Source: JAILZP01 sp037444185 (lineage in GTDB: Bacteria; Bacillota; Desulfotomaculia; Desulfotomaculales; Desulfocucumaceae). From it: a stretch of 25,449 nt of DNA. The notes under the pieces were generated by a model. It had not been told where the DNA came from. It saw only the letters and a program-made list of their open reading frames with translations, and did no database searches. A program made the translations under genes and the position numbers. Positions 1-7,491 of this stretch are shown here, in pieces. The DNA is taken from positions 1-25,449 of the forward strand of contig JBBIMW010000038.1 in NCBI GenBank assembly GCA_037444185.1, given 5' to 3'. Within the stretch, counting starts at the first letter, position 1, and every line of letters begins with the position of its first letter.

Positions 1-15
1 ATGATTACCGGAATC

Positions 16-46
16 AATAACCTAGGTACCCGGTACCAAAGTTATT
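16..46. repeat. GGTACC-core palindromic repeat, copy 1
   Basis: This is a near-perfect palindrome of two 15-bp arms (16-30 and 32-46) around a single C. Its centre is TAGGTACCCGGTACC. Positions 16-37 match 4678-4699 at 21 of 22 bases, so it belongs to a dispersed family. It lies upstream of tgt and could form a hairpin in the leader or be a small mobile palindrome. No protein or target-site duplication is visible. Confidence 0.65.
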
Positions 47-100
47 GCGCCTTGCCTGCGGCGGCACCGGCAGAAGATGCGATGATGCAGAGGTATGGCA

Positions 101-1213
101 ATGACAATAAAATTCAGGGAGATTTCCAGTGATTCCCATACTTTGGCCCGCAGGGGAGAGCTGCACACTCTCCGGGGCGTGGTGGAAACCCCGGTTTTCA
201 TGCCGGTGGGAACCCAGGCCACGGTTAAGGCCATGACTCCGGAAGAGGTTTGGAACGCGGGGGGAAGGATTATCCTCAGCAATACGTACCACCTGTATTT
301 GAGGCCGGGGCACAGGCTGGTGGCCGAGGCCGGCGGTTTGCACCGGTTTATGCGTTGGGAGGGACCCATACTCACCGACAGCGGGGGATTCCAGGTATTC
401 AGCCTGGGGCCGCTGAGAAAGGTGGAGGAGGGCGGGGTGTGGTTCCGTTCCCACATAGACGGCTCCAAGCATTATTTCAGCCCCGAAAAGGCGGTGGAGA
501 TACAGGAAGCCCTGGGTTCGGACATAGCCATGGCCTTTGACGAGTGCGCCCCTTACCCTTGCGACCGTGATTACGCACTGGAGGCGGTGAACAGAACCAC
601 CCGCTGGGCCGGGCGCTGCAAGCAGGCCCGGCGCAGGGAGGATCAAGCTTTGTTCGGCATTATCCAGGGGGGCGTGTTCAGGGATTTGAGGGAGAAGAGT
701 GCGGCGGAACTTGTGGAAATGGATTTTCCCGGCTACGGCATAGGGGGTTTGAGTGTCGGTGAGCCGAAGGAATTGATGTACGAGGTGTTGGAGTACACTG
801 TGCCACTGATCCCCGCCGGCAGGCCGCGCTACCTTATGGGGGTGGGTTCGCCGGACTGTCTGCTGGAGGGGGTGGCCCGGGGGGTGGATATGTTTGACTG
901 CGTCATGCCCACCAGGATTGCCCGCAACGGTACTGTCTTCACCCATGACGGCAGGCTGGTGGTCAGGAATGCCGAATATGCCGGGGATTTCAGTCCCCTG
1001 GACCCCCAGTGCCACTGTTACACCTGCCGGAACTTCACCAGGGCCTACGTGAGGCACCTGATCAAGGCCGGCGAGATATTGGGGATTATGCTTACCACCA
1101 TACATAATCTTTACTTTATACTGAAATTGATGCATAATATCAGGGTAGCCATAGATGGTGGATTTTTTTGCGACTATAAAAAGGAATTTTTAAGCAGGTT
1201 CAACGCCGGCTGA
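101..1213 (+). CDS. tgt: Queuine/preQ1 tRNA-ribosyltransferase
   Basis: Tgt exchanges guanine-34 of GU(N)-anticodon tRNAs for a 7-deazaguanine (preQ1 in bacteria), a step of queuosine synthesis in the cytoplasm. The roughly 370-residue length and the whole TIM-barrel pattern fit. Visible motifs are DSGGFQVFSL near residue 90 (general acid/base Asp), GGLSVGEP, MFDCVMPTRIARNGT (nucleophilic Asp and tRNA-binding loop) and the C-terminal zinc site CHCYTC followed by a distant His. Two ATGs lie 6 bases apart at 95 and 101. I choose 101 because AGAGGT at 89-94 is then correctly spaced, whereas it abuts the ATG at 95. The gene is followed within 80 bases by yajC, the usual tgt-yajC-secDF order. queA, often upstream, is not in the window. 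Confidence 0.97.
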   Translation: MTIKFREISSDSHTLARRGELHTLRGVVETPVFMPVGTQATVKAMTPEEVWNAGGRIILSNTYHLYLRPGHRLVAEAGGLHRFMRWEGPILTDSGGFQVFSLGPLRKVEEGGVWFRSHIDGSKHYFSPEKAVEIQEALGSDIAMAFDECAPYPCDRDYALEAVNRTTRWAGRCKQARRREDQALFGIIQGGVFRDLREKSAAELVEMDFPGYGIGGLSVGEPKELMYEVLEYTVPLIPAGRPRYLMGVGSPDCLLEGVARGVDMFDCVMPTRIARNGTVFTHDGRLVVRNAEYAGDFSPLDPQCHCYTCRNFTRAYVRHLIKAGEILGIMLTTIHNLYFILKLMHNIRVAIDGGFFCDYKKEFLSRFNAG

Positions 1214-1291
1214 ATTTTTCCGTAAAAAATAAAGGATTTGAGACGGTACCGAAGAATTGATCTTTTTGTGGAAAGGAGGTTGGGCGCCGGA

Positions 1292-1573
1292 ATGGAACAG
1301 TACGGGACGATAATTTATATTGTCTTGCTATTCGGACTTCTGTACTTTCTGATGATCAGGCCTCAGCAGCAGCGTCAGAAGAAGCACCAGGAAATGATCA
1401 GATCGTTGAAGGTGAACGACAGGGTGGTTACTGCCGGGGGAATTTATGGAACCATTGTGAAGGTGAAGGAGGATACCTTTATCCTAAGGGTAGCCGACAA
1501 TGTGCGCGTTGAAGTGCTTAAAACCGCCATCGGTCAGGTGCGGGACCCCGCCGAGGAAGAGGAAAAAGAATAA
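1292..1573 (+). CDS. yajC: Preprotein translocase subunit YajC
   Basis: This is a 93-residue single-span membrane protein that associates with SecDF in the Sec translocon. It begins MEQYGTIIYIVLLFGLLYFL, a transmembrane helix, followed by the family signature MIRPQQQRQKKHQEM. A basic, soluble YajC domain comes next (NDRVVTAGGIYGTIVKV). It ends in an acidic tail. The start at 1292 is fixed by a strong AAAGGAGGT at 1272-1280, so the TTG at 1238 is not needed. It sits between tgt and secDF, as in many bacteria. The family is certain, but its exact role in translocation is not well settled in general. Confidence 0.95.
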   Translation: MEQYGTIIYIVLLFGLLYFLMIRPQQQRQKKHQEMIRSLKVNDRVVTAGGIYGTIVKVKEDTFILRVADNVRVEVLKTAIGQVRDPAEEEEKE

Positions 1574-1602
1574 CCGGGTCCGGTGTGCCGGAAATGGCGT
1601 GC

Positions 1603-1669
1603 CAGTCTCCATTCAACTTCCGGAGAGTAGGCGAAGGGTCTACTCTCTTTCTCCGTAAAAGGGAGACTG
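1603..1669 (+). other. Nested inverted repeats between yajC and the HD gene
   Basis: The intergenic region can fold into a two-tier hairpin. CAGTCTCC (1603-1610) pairs with GGAGACTG (1662-1669). Inside it, GAGAGTAG (1623-1630) pairs with CTACTCTC (1640-1647) around a 9-base loop. No U-tract follows directly, so it is not a standard terminator. It could be an mRNA-processing or stability structure within the operon. This is seen in sequence only and no known RNA family is recognised. Confidence 0.45.
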
Positions 1670-1711
1670 CCATTATCACCACAGTGAGGGTGATTATACC
1701 AGGGGGCATAC

Positions 1712-2371
1712 ATGGTAACTTTGGAAGATATAAGCGGCAACCCGGTGGTGGACAGCTTCATAAAAATGGGCAATCAGTTCCTGGGGGCCATGGGGTATAC
1801 CGATCATAGCCACAGGCACCTGCGGCTGGTCAGCGGCATAGCCAGGGAAATACTGGCGAAGTTAGGGTATTCGGCCAGGGAAGCGGAGTTGGCGGCCATT
1901 GCCGGCTATCTGCATGACATAGGCAATGTGGTGAGCAGAAATGATCATGGCATTTCCGGAGCCGCCATTGTTTATCCTATTCTGACGGAAATGGGCATGG
2001 AACCGGACGAGATTGCTGTTGTACTGTCGTCCATTGCCAATCACGAGGAACAGTACGGGCAGCCGGTGAACACCGTGGCTGCTGCCCTTATTCTGGCTGA
2101 CAAGTCCGACGTTCACAGATCAAGGGTGCGCAATCCGGAATTCGCCACCTTCGATATTCACGACCGGGTGAATTACGCCGCAGAAAACGCCTCGGTACTG
2201 GTGGATCCGGACAAAAGGACCATCACTATGAATCTGACCATAGACATAAACATCTGCCCGGTTATGGAGTACTTTGAAATTTTTCTGGCCAGAATGATGT
2301 TGTGCCGCCGGGCGGCGGCATTCCTCAACTGCAATTTCGAACTGATCATCAATGGCTCCAAATTGCTTTAA
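1712..2371 (+). CDS. HD-domain phosphohydrolase, unknown substrate
   Basis: This is a 219-residue soluble protein of the metal-dependent HD superfamily. The metal-site pattern is complete: HSHRH at 32-36, the HD doublet in YLHDIGN (His68-Asp69), a following His79, NHEEQ (His111) and LADKSD (Asp130). Such proteins usually hydrolyse nucleotides or phosphate esters, but the substrate cannot be read from the sequence. The ATG at 1712 follows AGGGGG at 1701-1706. The gene lies between yajC and secD. I recall similar genes in this position in related Firmicutes, which would suggest a conserved though unexplained link with the Sec block. The last ~80 residues have no motif I can assign. Confidence 0.85.
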   Translation: MVTLEDISGNPVVDSFIKMGNQFLGAMGYTDHSHRHLRLVSGIAREILAKLGYSAREAELAAIAGYLHDIGNVVSRNDHGISGAAIVYPILTEMGMEPDEIAVVLSSIANHEEQYGQPVNTVAAALILADKSDVHRSRVRNPEFATFDIHDRVNYAAENASVLVDPDKRTITMNLTIDINICPVMEYFEIFLARMMLCRRAAAFLNCNFELIINGSKLL

Positions 2372-2440
2372 ATTCCATGCCGTAATGTTATCAAGCATGT
2401 ATAACCTGATACAGAATGAAGCGAGGGGAGAAGGCATACC

Positions 2441-3688
2441 ATGAGGTGGAGCAAGATTATCTTACTGGTGGCCATTGTGGCCGCAGTGGCCCTGGCCGCT
2501 GTTGTGTCCATGGTTCCGGTGTTCCAGGGCAACGAGACCCTGCAAAGGTACCTGCCTTTGATCAAGGGAATCAACCTGGGGCTTGACCTCCAGGGGGGGG
2601 TCCATGTGGTGCTGGAGGCGAAGGATACTCCGGAGGCCAAGGTGACACCGGAGTCCATGAAGCAGCTGAAGGCCGTTATTCAAAACAGGGTTGACGGTTT
2701 CGGCGTCAGGGAGCCGGTGATCCAGCAGCAGGGCGACCGCAGGCTGATCGTGGAGCTGGCCGGAAAGATCGACCCGGAAGAGGCGGTCAATTCCATGGTG
2801 AAGACCGCTTTCCTGGAGTTCAAAACCATGGACGGCCAGACTGTGGTTACGGGCAGGGATTTGAAGGACGCCATCGAAGGTAAGGATCCAACCTCGGGAG
2901 CGGTGGAGGTGAACCTCACCTTCGATTCCGAGGGGGCCAAGAAATTTGCCCAGGCCACCACCGCCAACGTGGGCCGGCAAATTGCCATCGTCCTTGACGG
3001 AAAGGTTCTCCAGAATCCCGTGGTGCAGGAGCCCATAACCAACGGCAAGGCCCGCATCACAGGTTACGAGTCCCTGCAGGAAGCGCACCGCATCGCCGTT
3101 CTTTTAAGGTCCGGCGCCCTGCCCCTGAAGGTGGAGGTAATGGAGAAAAGATCCGTGGGGCCGGCCCTGGGGGCTGACTCCCTGGTCAAGTCCAAGTACG
3201 CCGGGGTGGTGGGGGTCAGCGCCATACTGATATTCATGCTGATGTATTACAGGCTGCCCGGGCTGGTGGCCAACTTCGCGCTGATTATTTATTCTCTAAT
3301 CGTGCTCACTCTTTTTGTAGGATTCAATGTCACCATGACGCTGCCCGGCATTGCCGGTTTCCTCCTGTCGCTGGGCATAGCGGTGGACGCCAATGTGATT
3401 ATATTCGAGCGTATCAGGGAGGAGCTGCGCGGGGGAAAAAGTTTGCGTTCGGCTATAGACTCCGGATTCAAGCGGGGCTTTGTGGCCGTGTTCGACGCCA
3501 ACGCCACCACCGTTCTGGCCGCTGCGGTGCTGGTTTTTCTGGGCACGGGGCCCATTAAGGGTTTTGCCGTCACGCTGATTATCGGTATCACCGCCAGCAT
3601 GATTACCGCCATTACCATGACCAGAGGGCTTTTGCACCTGGTGGCGGGCGCCAATCTGGTAAAAAATCCGAAGTATTTCGGGGCTTAG
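2441..3688 (+). CDS. secD: Protein translocase subunit SecD
   Basis: SecD is the first half of the SecDF membrane complex, which uses the proton gradient to help pull proteins out of the Sec channel. An N-terminal membrane helix (about 5-27) is followed by the hallmark LGLDLQGG at 46-53 and a large extracytoplasmic P1 region of about 200 residues. Five more membrane helices follow from about residue 250. The proton-path motif GIAVDANVIIFERIREE is at 312-328. The 415-residue length is normal for a Gram-positive SecD. The ATG is preceded by GAGGGGAGAAGG. secF begins 12 bases after the stop, so the two are certainly co-translated parts of one operon. SecD and SecF are separate here rather than fused as in Bacillus. 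Confidence 0.97.
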   Translation: MRWSKIILLVAIVAAVALAAVVSMVPVFQGNETLQRYLPLIKGINLGLDLQGGVHVVLEAKDTPEAKVTPESMKQLKAVIQNRVDGFGVREPVIQQQGDRRLIVELAGKIDPEEAVNSMVKTAFLEFKTMDGQTVVTGRDLKDAIEGKDPTSGAVEVNLTFDSEGAKKFAQATTANVGRQIAIVLDGKVLQNPVVQEPITNGKARITGYESLQEAHRIAVLLRSGALPLKVEVMEKRSVGPALGADSLVKSKYAGVVGVSAILIFMLMYYRLPGLVANFALIIYSLIVLTLFVGFNVTMTLPGIAGFLLSLGIAVDANVIIFERIREELRGGKSLRSAIDSGFKRGFVAVFDANATTVLAAAVLVFLGTGPIKGFAVTLIIGITASMITAITMTRGLLHLVAGANLVKNPKYFGA

Positions 3689-3699
3689 GGGGGTAAGGA

Positions 3700-4578
3700 A
3701 TGTTTCACTTCGTCAAACACAGAAAAGTATTCTATGTGCTGTCTGTCCTGGTGATACTGCCGGGCCTTATTTCCCTCCTGGTCCAGGGGCTGAATCTGGG
3801 CATCGACTTTACCAGCGGGAGTATACTGGAGGTGAGGTTCGACCAAGCCGTGCCGGTGGAAAAGGTGAGGGACGTTGTCAAAGAGCAGGGGCTGGAGGCT
3901 GCGCGCATTCAGCAGAGCGGCGACCGGGATTTTCTTATCCGCACCGCGAAGCTCAGTCAGGAAGACGGCAGGAAGTTGATGGAGTCCTTCTCGACAAAAG
4001 TCGGCAAGGCGGACCTGCTCAGGAATGAATATGTGGACCCCATCATCAGTACGGAACTTTTCTGGAAGGCCCTGGGGGCGCTGGTCATCGCCTCGGTGCT
4101 GATGATTATATACATTACCTTGAGGTTTGAGTTCAAGCAGGGCATTGCCGCCATCATCGCCCTTCTCCACGACACCCTGCTGGTGGTGGGTATTTTCTCG
4201 CTTTTCCGCATCGAGGTGGACAGTGCCTTTATTGCGGCCATACTGACCATAATCGGTTATTCCATCAACGACACCATCGTTATTTTCGACCGCATCAGGG
4301 AAAATCTCCGGTCGCAAAAGAAGGCGCAGTCCCTGGAAGATTTGGTCAACCTCAGCATCTGGCAGACCCTGGCCCGGTCCATAAACACGGTTCTGACGGT
4401 GATGTTCGTGCTGTTGGCACTGTTCTTCCTTGGCGGCACCACCATCAAGACCTTTGTACTGGCCATGCTCATCGGGGTGGCCAGCGGCGCCTATTCTTCC
4501 ATTTTCAACGCCAGCGCCATATGGGTCGATCTGAGGCTGATGGGCAGAAAGGGCAAAAGACAGCCCGCCGGGGCGTAG
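3700..4578 (+). CDS. secF: Protein translocase subunit SecF
   Basis: SecF is the second half of the SecDF proton-driven export motor. It is 292 residues with an N-terminal membrane helix (about 9-29), the GIDFTSGS motif at 34-41, a short periplasmic-type P4 region and a block of five membrane helices from about residue 118. The motif GYSINDTIVIFDRIREN at 186-202 is the counterpart of the SecD proton-path motif. The start ATG is 12 bases after secD and is preceded by GGGGGTAAGG. The basic C-terminus (GRKGKR) fits a cytoplasmic tail. Nothing unusual is seen. Confidence 0.97.
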   Translation: MFHFVKHRKVFYVLSVLVILPGLISLLVQGLNLGIDFTSGSILEVRFDQAVPVEKVRDVVKEQGLEAARIQQSGDRDFLIRTAKLSQEDGRKLMESFSTKVGKADLLRNEYVDPIISTELFWKALGALVIASVLMIIYITLRFEFKQGIAAIIALLHDTLLVVGIFSLFRIEVDSAFIAAILTIIGYSINDTIVIFDRIRENLRSQKKAQSLEDLVNLSIWQTLARSINTVLTVMFVLLALFFLGGTTIKTFVLAMLIGVASGAYSSIFNASAIWVDLRLMGRKGKRQPAGA

Positions 4579-4591
4579 GCTCAGCGGTCCA

Positions 4592-4616
4592 TTCTGTCTC
4601 CTGTCTGGAGACAGAA
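4592..4616. repeat. Perfect 10-bp hairpin GGAGACAGAA after secF
   Basis: TTCTGTCTCC (4592-4601) and GGAGACAGAA (4607-4616) form a perfect stem with a 5-base loop, 14 bases after the secF stop. No U-tract follows, so it is at best a weak terminator or a 3'-end stabiliser. The same arm sequence recurs as a longer inverted pair at 22417-22458, so this is a dispersed repeat and not a unique structure. Confidence 0.6.
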
Positions 4617-4617
4617 A

Positions 4618-4708
4618 TGATTAGGTACCTAAGCTGCTAAGTTATTGATTTGGGAATTATGTTTAAATGCATAACTTAATAACTTAGGTACCCGGTACCT
4701 AATAATTA
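4618..4708. repeat. AT-rich GGTACC palindromic element, copy 2
   Basis: This is a 90-base AT-rich island between GC-rich genes, with long imperfect inverted arms. AGGTACC (4623-4629) and CTAAGTTATT (4637-4646) on the left face AATAACTTAG (4678-4687) and GGTACC (4694-4699) on the right. The centre is near TTTAAA (4662-4667). The right arm carries the same 22-base block as copy 1 at the window start, with one mismatch. It resembles a miniature palindromic repeat. No transposase is present. Confidence 0.65.
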
Positions 4709-4749
4709 GGTTTTTGCTGAGGCAGAATAACGAAAGGTGGTTTTATCGC

Positions 4750-5061
4750 TTGGGGGACAATGGTCGGAATGAAGCGATGGAATTGCTGCGGCAAAAGATT
4801 ATGGAGCTTTCGGCCAACATTGAAAGGATGAAGCTGGCGGAATATGTGGACTTGCTCCACAGCCCCTGGAGGCTATTGTGGGTGAATTTTATTTCAGGGA
4901 TCGCCAGGGGGTTCGGGATTGCCATTGGATTCGCCATACTTGGGGCGCTGGTGATCATTGTCATGAGAAAGCTGGTGGATCTCAACCTGCCTGTTATAGG
5001 CGGCTTTATCGCCGACATCGTGGACATAGTCCAGCAGCAACTCAGGGCTAGGAGTTATTAA
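4750..5061 (+). CDS. Small membrane protein, DUF5665-like
   Basis: This protein of about 104 residues has an amphipathic helical N-terminus (MELLRQKIMELSANIERMKL), the stretch LAEYVDLLHSPWRLLWVNFISGIARGFG, one clear membrane helix (IAIGFAILGALVIIVM) and a C-terminal amphipathic segment ending VDIVQQQL. The pattern matches the DUF5665 family as I recall it from Firmicutes; its function is not known. The start is uncertain. TTG at 4750 has a well-placed AAAGGTGG (4733-4740), while the first ATG is at 4777 with no good site. It lies directly after the palindromic repeat and 24 bases before the next gene, so the two are probably co-transcribed. Confidence 0.75.
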   Translation: MGDNGRNEAMELLRQKIMELSANIERMKLAEYVDLLHSPWRLLWVNFISGIARGFGIAIGFAILGALVIIVMRKLVDLNLPVIGGFIADIVDIVQQQLRARSY

Positions 5062-5084
5062 TAATAGATGGAGGTGGGCCAGTG

Positions 5085-5810
5085 ATGGCTCGGGAATGGG
5101 AGCAGGAGATAAAAAAAAGGCTGCTGGCAGAAAAAAAGCGGCTTCGTGAAAGAATAGAAGGCATGGACCAGGCGGGGCTTCATCAGTCCCTGGGCGGATC
5201 CACCGGCGAGCTGTCGATGTATGACAATCACCCCGGGGACGTGGCCAGCGAGGTGTTTGATCGAAGCAAGGACCTTGCCCTGCGGGAAAACGCTTCACTG
5301 GTTGTAAATGCCATAGACGGCGCCCTGGAAAAACTGGAAAAGGGGATTTACGGGCTGTGTGAGGCGTGCGGCGGGGCAATATCCCACGACAGGCTGGAAG
5401 CTCTTCCATACACCACCCTCTGTATACAGTGCAAAAGGAAATACGAAGACAGGCCCGGGGAGGTTGGCAGGCCGGTGGAGGAGGGGGTGCTGGAGGAGAT
5501 TTACGCCAGGCCCTTCGACAGCGGAGTGGAAAATGTTGAATTTGATTGGGAGGACTCCTTTCAGGAGGTATCAAGGTGGGATGAGCACGCGGTGCGGTCC
5601 GGCGCCGGCGCCTACTATGGGCCGGGAGAACTGGAGGAGGAGGACCGCCGGGGCGTGGTGGAGGATGTGGACAGCATTCCCTACGAGGTGGGTGACGATG
5701 GAGTGATTTATCAAAGTTTTCACAGCGTGAACGACGGGCCCGGGCCCGGAGGGATTTTTGGCCGGAGGGACCGGGGAGAACAGTCACAAAGAGATTTCAG
5801 TCTGTTATAG
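5085..5810 (+). CDS. TraR/DksA-type zinc-finger protein, YteA-like
   Basis: This is a 241-residue protein with a charged coiled-coil N-terminus (about 5-30), a GDVASEVFDRSKD segment and a four-cysteine zinc finger: CEAC (Cys92, Cys95) and CIQC (Cys113, Cys116). This is the C4 finger of the TraR/DksA family. The length and the acidic C-terminal half fit the YteA family of sporulation-associated Firmicute proteins. The molecular role is unknown; DksA relatives bind RNA polymerase, and extending that here is inference. ATG 5085 is preferred over the overlapping GTG 5082 because GAGGTGGG (5071-5078) is 6 bases upstream. A terminator follows 31 bases after the stop, closing the operon that begins with tgt or with the small membrane gene. 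Confidence 0.85.
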   Translation: MAREWEQEIKKRLLAEKKRLRERIEGMDQAGLHQSLGGSTGELSMYDNHPGDVASEVFDRSKDLALRENASLVVNAIDGALEKLEKGIYGLCEACGGAISHDRLEALPYTTLCIQCKRKYEDRPGEVGRPVEEGVLEEIYARPFDSGVENVEFDWEDSFQEVSRWDEHAVRSGAGAYYGPGELEEEDRRGVVEDVDSIPYEVGDDGVIYQSFHSVNDGPGPGGIFGRRDRGEQSQRDFSLL

Positions 5811-5841
5811 ACGGCAGGAAATTTACTTTTTTTGGCGAATT

Positions 5842-5866
5842 CAGGGATTGAGGGTCCCTGTTTTTT
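5842..5866 (+). terminator. Rho-independent terminator after the YteA-like gene
   Basis: CAGGGA (5842-5847) pairs with TCCCTG (5855-5860) and is followed at once by six T residues. It is oriented to stop the upstream + strand operon. Confidence 0.8.
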
Positions 5867-5959
5867 AATGTGCCGGAATGCGGAACAGGGGGGGGCAGGA
5901 GGGGGGGCCGGACTTCATAACGGATGGGAGAATATGCCGTGCAGTAGGGAGATGATCGG

Positions 5960-7354
5960 TTGTCCCTGGACGGTTCCGGGGCCGGAATTATTTATGATCT
6001 GGATGACAGGCCCCCGCTGAAAAGAACATTGGCATACAGCGCCCAGTGGCTAATATTTACCCTGGCCAATTCGGCTGTGATTCCCCTGGTTCTGGGCGCC
6101 GCCCTGGGGCTGGACATGACCGGGACCGCCGAACTCGCCCGGCGGCTGTTGTTTTTTTCAGCCCTGGCTTCTCTGCTGCAGGTTCTATTCGGGCACCGCC
6201 TGCCGATAATCGAGGGGCCATCGGGAATGTGGTGGGGAGTATTTATGACCCTGGCCTTCCTGGCTCCGGCGATGGGAAAGCCGCTCTCCCTTTTACGCAC
6301 CGATCTGGAGACCGGGATGATGGTGGCGGTGGTCGTGCTGGTGCTGGTGGGGGTCAGCGGCCTGATGGGCCAGGCCCTTAAGCTTTTTACTCCGGCGGTG
6401 ACGGGGTCTGTGCTGGTTCTACTGGGACTTCAGCTCTCGGGGACCCTGGTCCGGGGCATGTTGGGGCTGGATTCTCCGGGTGCGGCCGTGGATTTAAGGG
6501 CGGCGGCTGTTTCAGCGGTGGTGGTGCTGGTGGTTTTTGGGGTGACACTGAAAGGAAAAGGTTTTTTTCGCAGCGTGGCCATTTTGGCGGGAATACTGGC
6601 GGGGTGGCTGGTGTCTTTGCCCCTGGGGATCACCGGGGCCGGGGGGATAAGCCTGGGGGACACTGTAAAGATGCCGGAACTCTTCGCCTGGGGGCCGCCC
6701 ACCCTGGACGCCGGTATTGTATTCACCTGTGTAGTTACCGGCCTTCTGGTTTCCAGCAATCTTGTGGCCAGCATACTGGCCATGGAAAAAACCCTCGGCC
6801 GGCGATTCCCCGGCCGGGTGTACAACCGGGGCGTGGTTTTCACCGGTGTGGCCGACATAATGGCGGGGGCGGGGTCAACGGTGGGCTTCGTTCCGTACTC
6901 GGCCGGCGCCGGGATGGTCAGCCTGACCGGGGTGGCGGCCAGACTGCCGTTCATTATTTTTACCTTGGCCATGATGCTGTTGGGGTTGTTTCCTGCGGTG
7001 GGGAAGCTTCTTGCATCCATTCCCGCCCCGGTGGGCTATTCCGTGCTGCTGGCATCCTTTGCCCAGATGATGGGATTCGGCCTCAGGGATTATCTCAGGT
7101 TGAGGCTGGATACCAGGGATTTCTTTGTGGTGGGTGTGTCCTTACTCTTCGGAACCGGCTTGATGTTCCTGCCGCCGGAGGCTTGCCGGGACCTGCCGCT
7201 GGTGGCCAGATACATACTGGGCAATGGGTTTGTGGCGGGAATGATATTGGTTATAATTCTGGAGCATGTTGTTCTGCCCGCTTCAGTATTTGCCGGAAAC
7301 GGCGGTCAAAAAAACAGTGTTGATCGGGAAAATGGGAAAGGATATAATAAATAA
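5960..7354 (+). CDS. NCS2-family permease, YwdJ-like (putative purine/pyrimidine)
   Basis: This is a 464-residue polytopic membrane protein of the nucleobase/cation symporter-2 (uracil/xanthine permease) fold, with about 12-14 hydrophobic segments. The stretch SAQWLIFTLANSAVIP and the motif GHRLPIIEGPSGMWWGVF resemble the Bacillus YwdJ subgroup more than UraA. The substrate-binding Glu of classical members appears absent: the segment expected to read like AEH is LLVSSNLVASILAME, and the GEN-like motif is VPYSAGAGMVS. Uracil or xanthine transport should therefore not be assumed. The only plausible start is TTG 5960, with AGGGAG at 5946-5951 and no in-frame ATG nearby. It is flanked by a terminator upstream and a 137-base gap before cbiQ. 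Confidence 0.85.
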   Translation: MSLDGSGAGIIYDLDDRPPLKRTLAYSAQWLIFTLANSAVIPLVLGAALGLDMTGTAELARRLLFFSALASLLQVLFGHRLPIIEGPSGMWWGVFMTLAFLAPAMGKPLSLLRTDLETGMMVAVVVLVLVGVSGLMGQALKLFTPAVTGSVLVLLGLQLSGTLVRGMLGLDSPGAAVDLRAAAVSAVVVLVVFGVTLKGKGFFRSVAILAGILAGWLVSLPLGITGAGGISLGDTVKMPELFAWGPPTLDAGIVFTCVVTGLLVSSNLVASILAMEKTLGRRFPGRVYNRGVVFTGVADIMAGAGSTVGFVPYSAGAGMVSLTGVAARLPFIIFTLAMMLLGLFPAVGKLLASIPAPVGYSVLLASFAQMMGFGLRDYLRLRLDTRDFFVVGVSLLFGTGLMFLPPEACRDLPLVARYILGNGFVAGMILVIILEHVVLPASVFAGNGGQKNSVDRENGKGYNK

Positions 7355-7491
7355 TGTAATGGGACCATGAAGGTTCCGGCCATTTCAGAGATCTTTCCCG
7401 TAAGCGTGGCCATGGAGGCCTGAAGCCGCAGCATGCGGTTATGTGATCAGGGTTTCGTGGCCATATTATCTTAACGCGGGATTGATGGTTG

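Noticed and set aside
14..1135. Long open frame on the - strand opposite tgt, and similar ones opposite secD, secF, ftsK and murT
   Set aside because: They are shadows of GC-rich coding sequence. The products are His/Pro/Arg-rich without domains, and the + strand genes are certain.
5832..6020. Small open frame ahead of the NCS2 permease
   Set aside because: It overlaps the terminator and the permease start, and has no ribosome site or recognisable sequence.
7355..7491. Riboswitch or S-component gene ahead of cbiQ
   Set aside because: I find only short palindromes (for example CCGCA-GCA-TGCGG near 7427-7439). There is no cobalamin or nickel-cobalt riboswitch pattern and no frame long enough for an S component.
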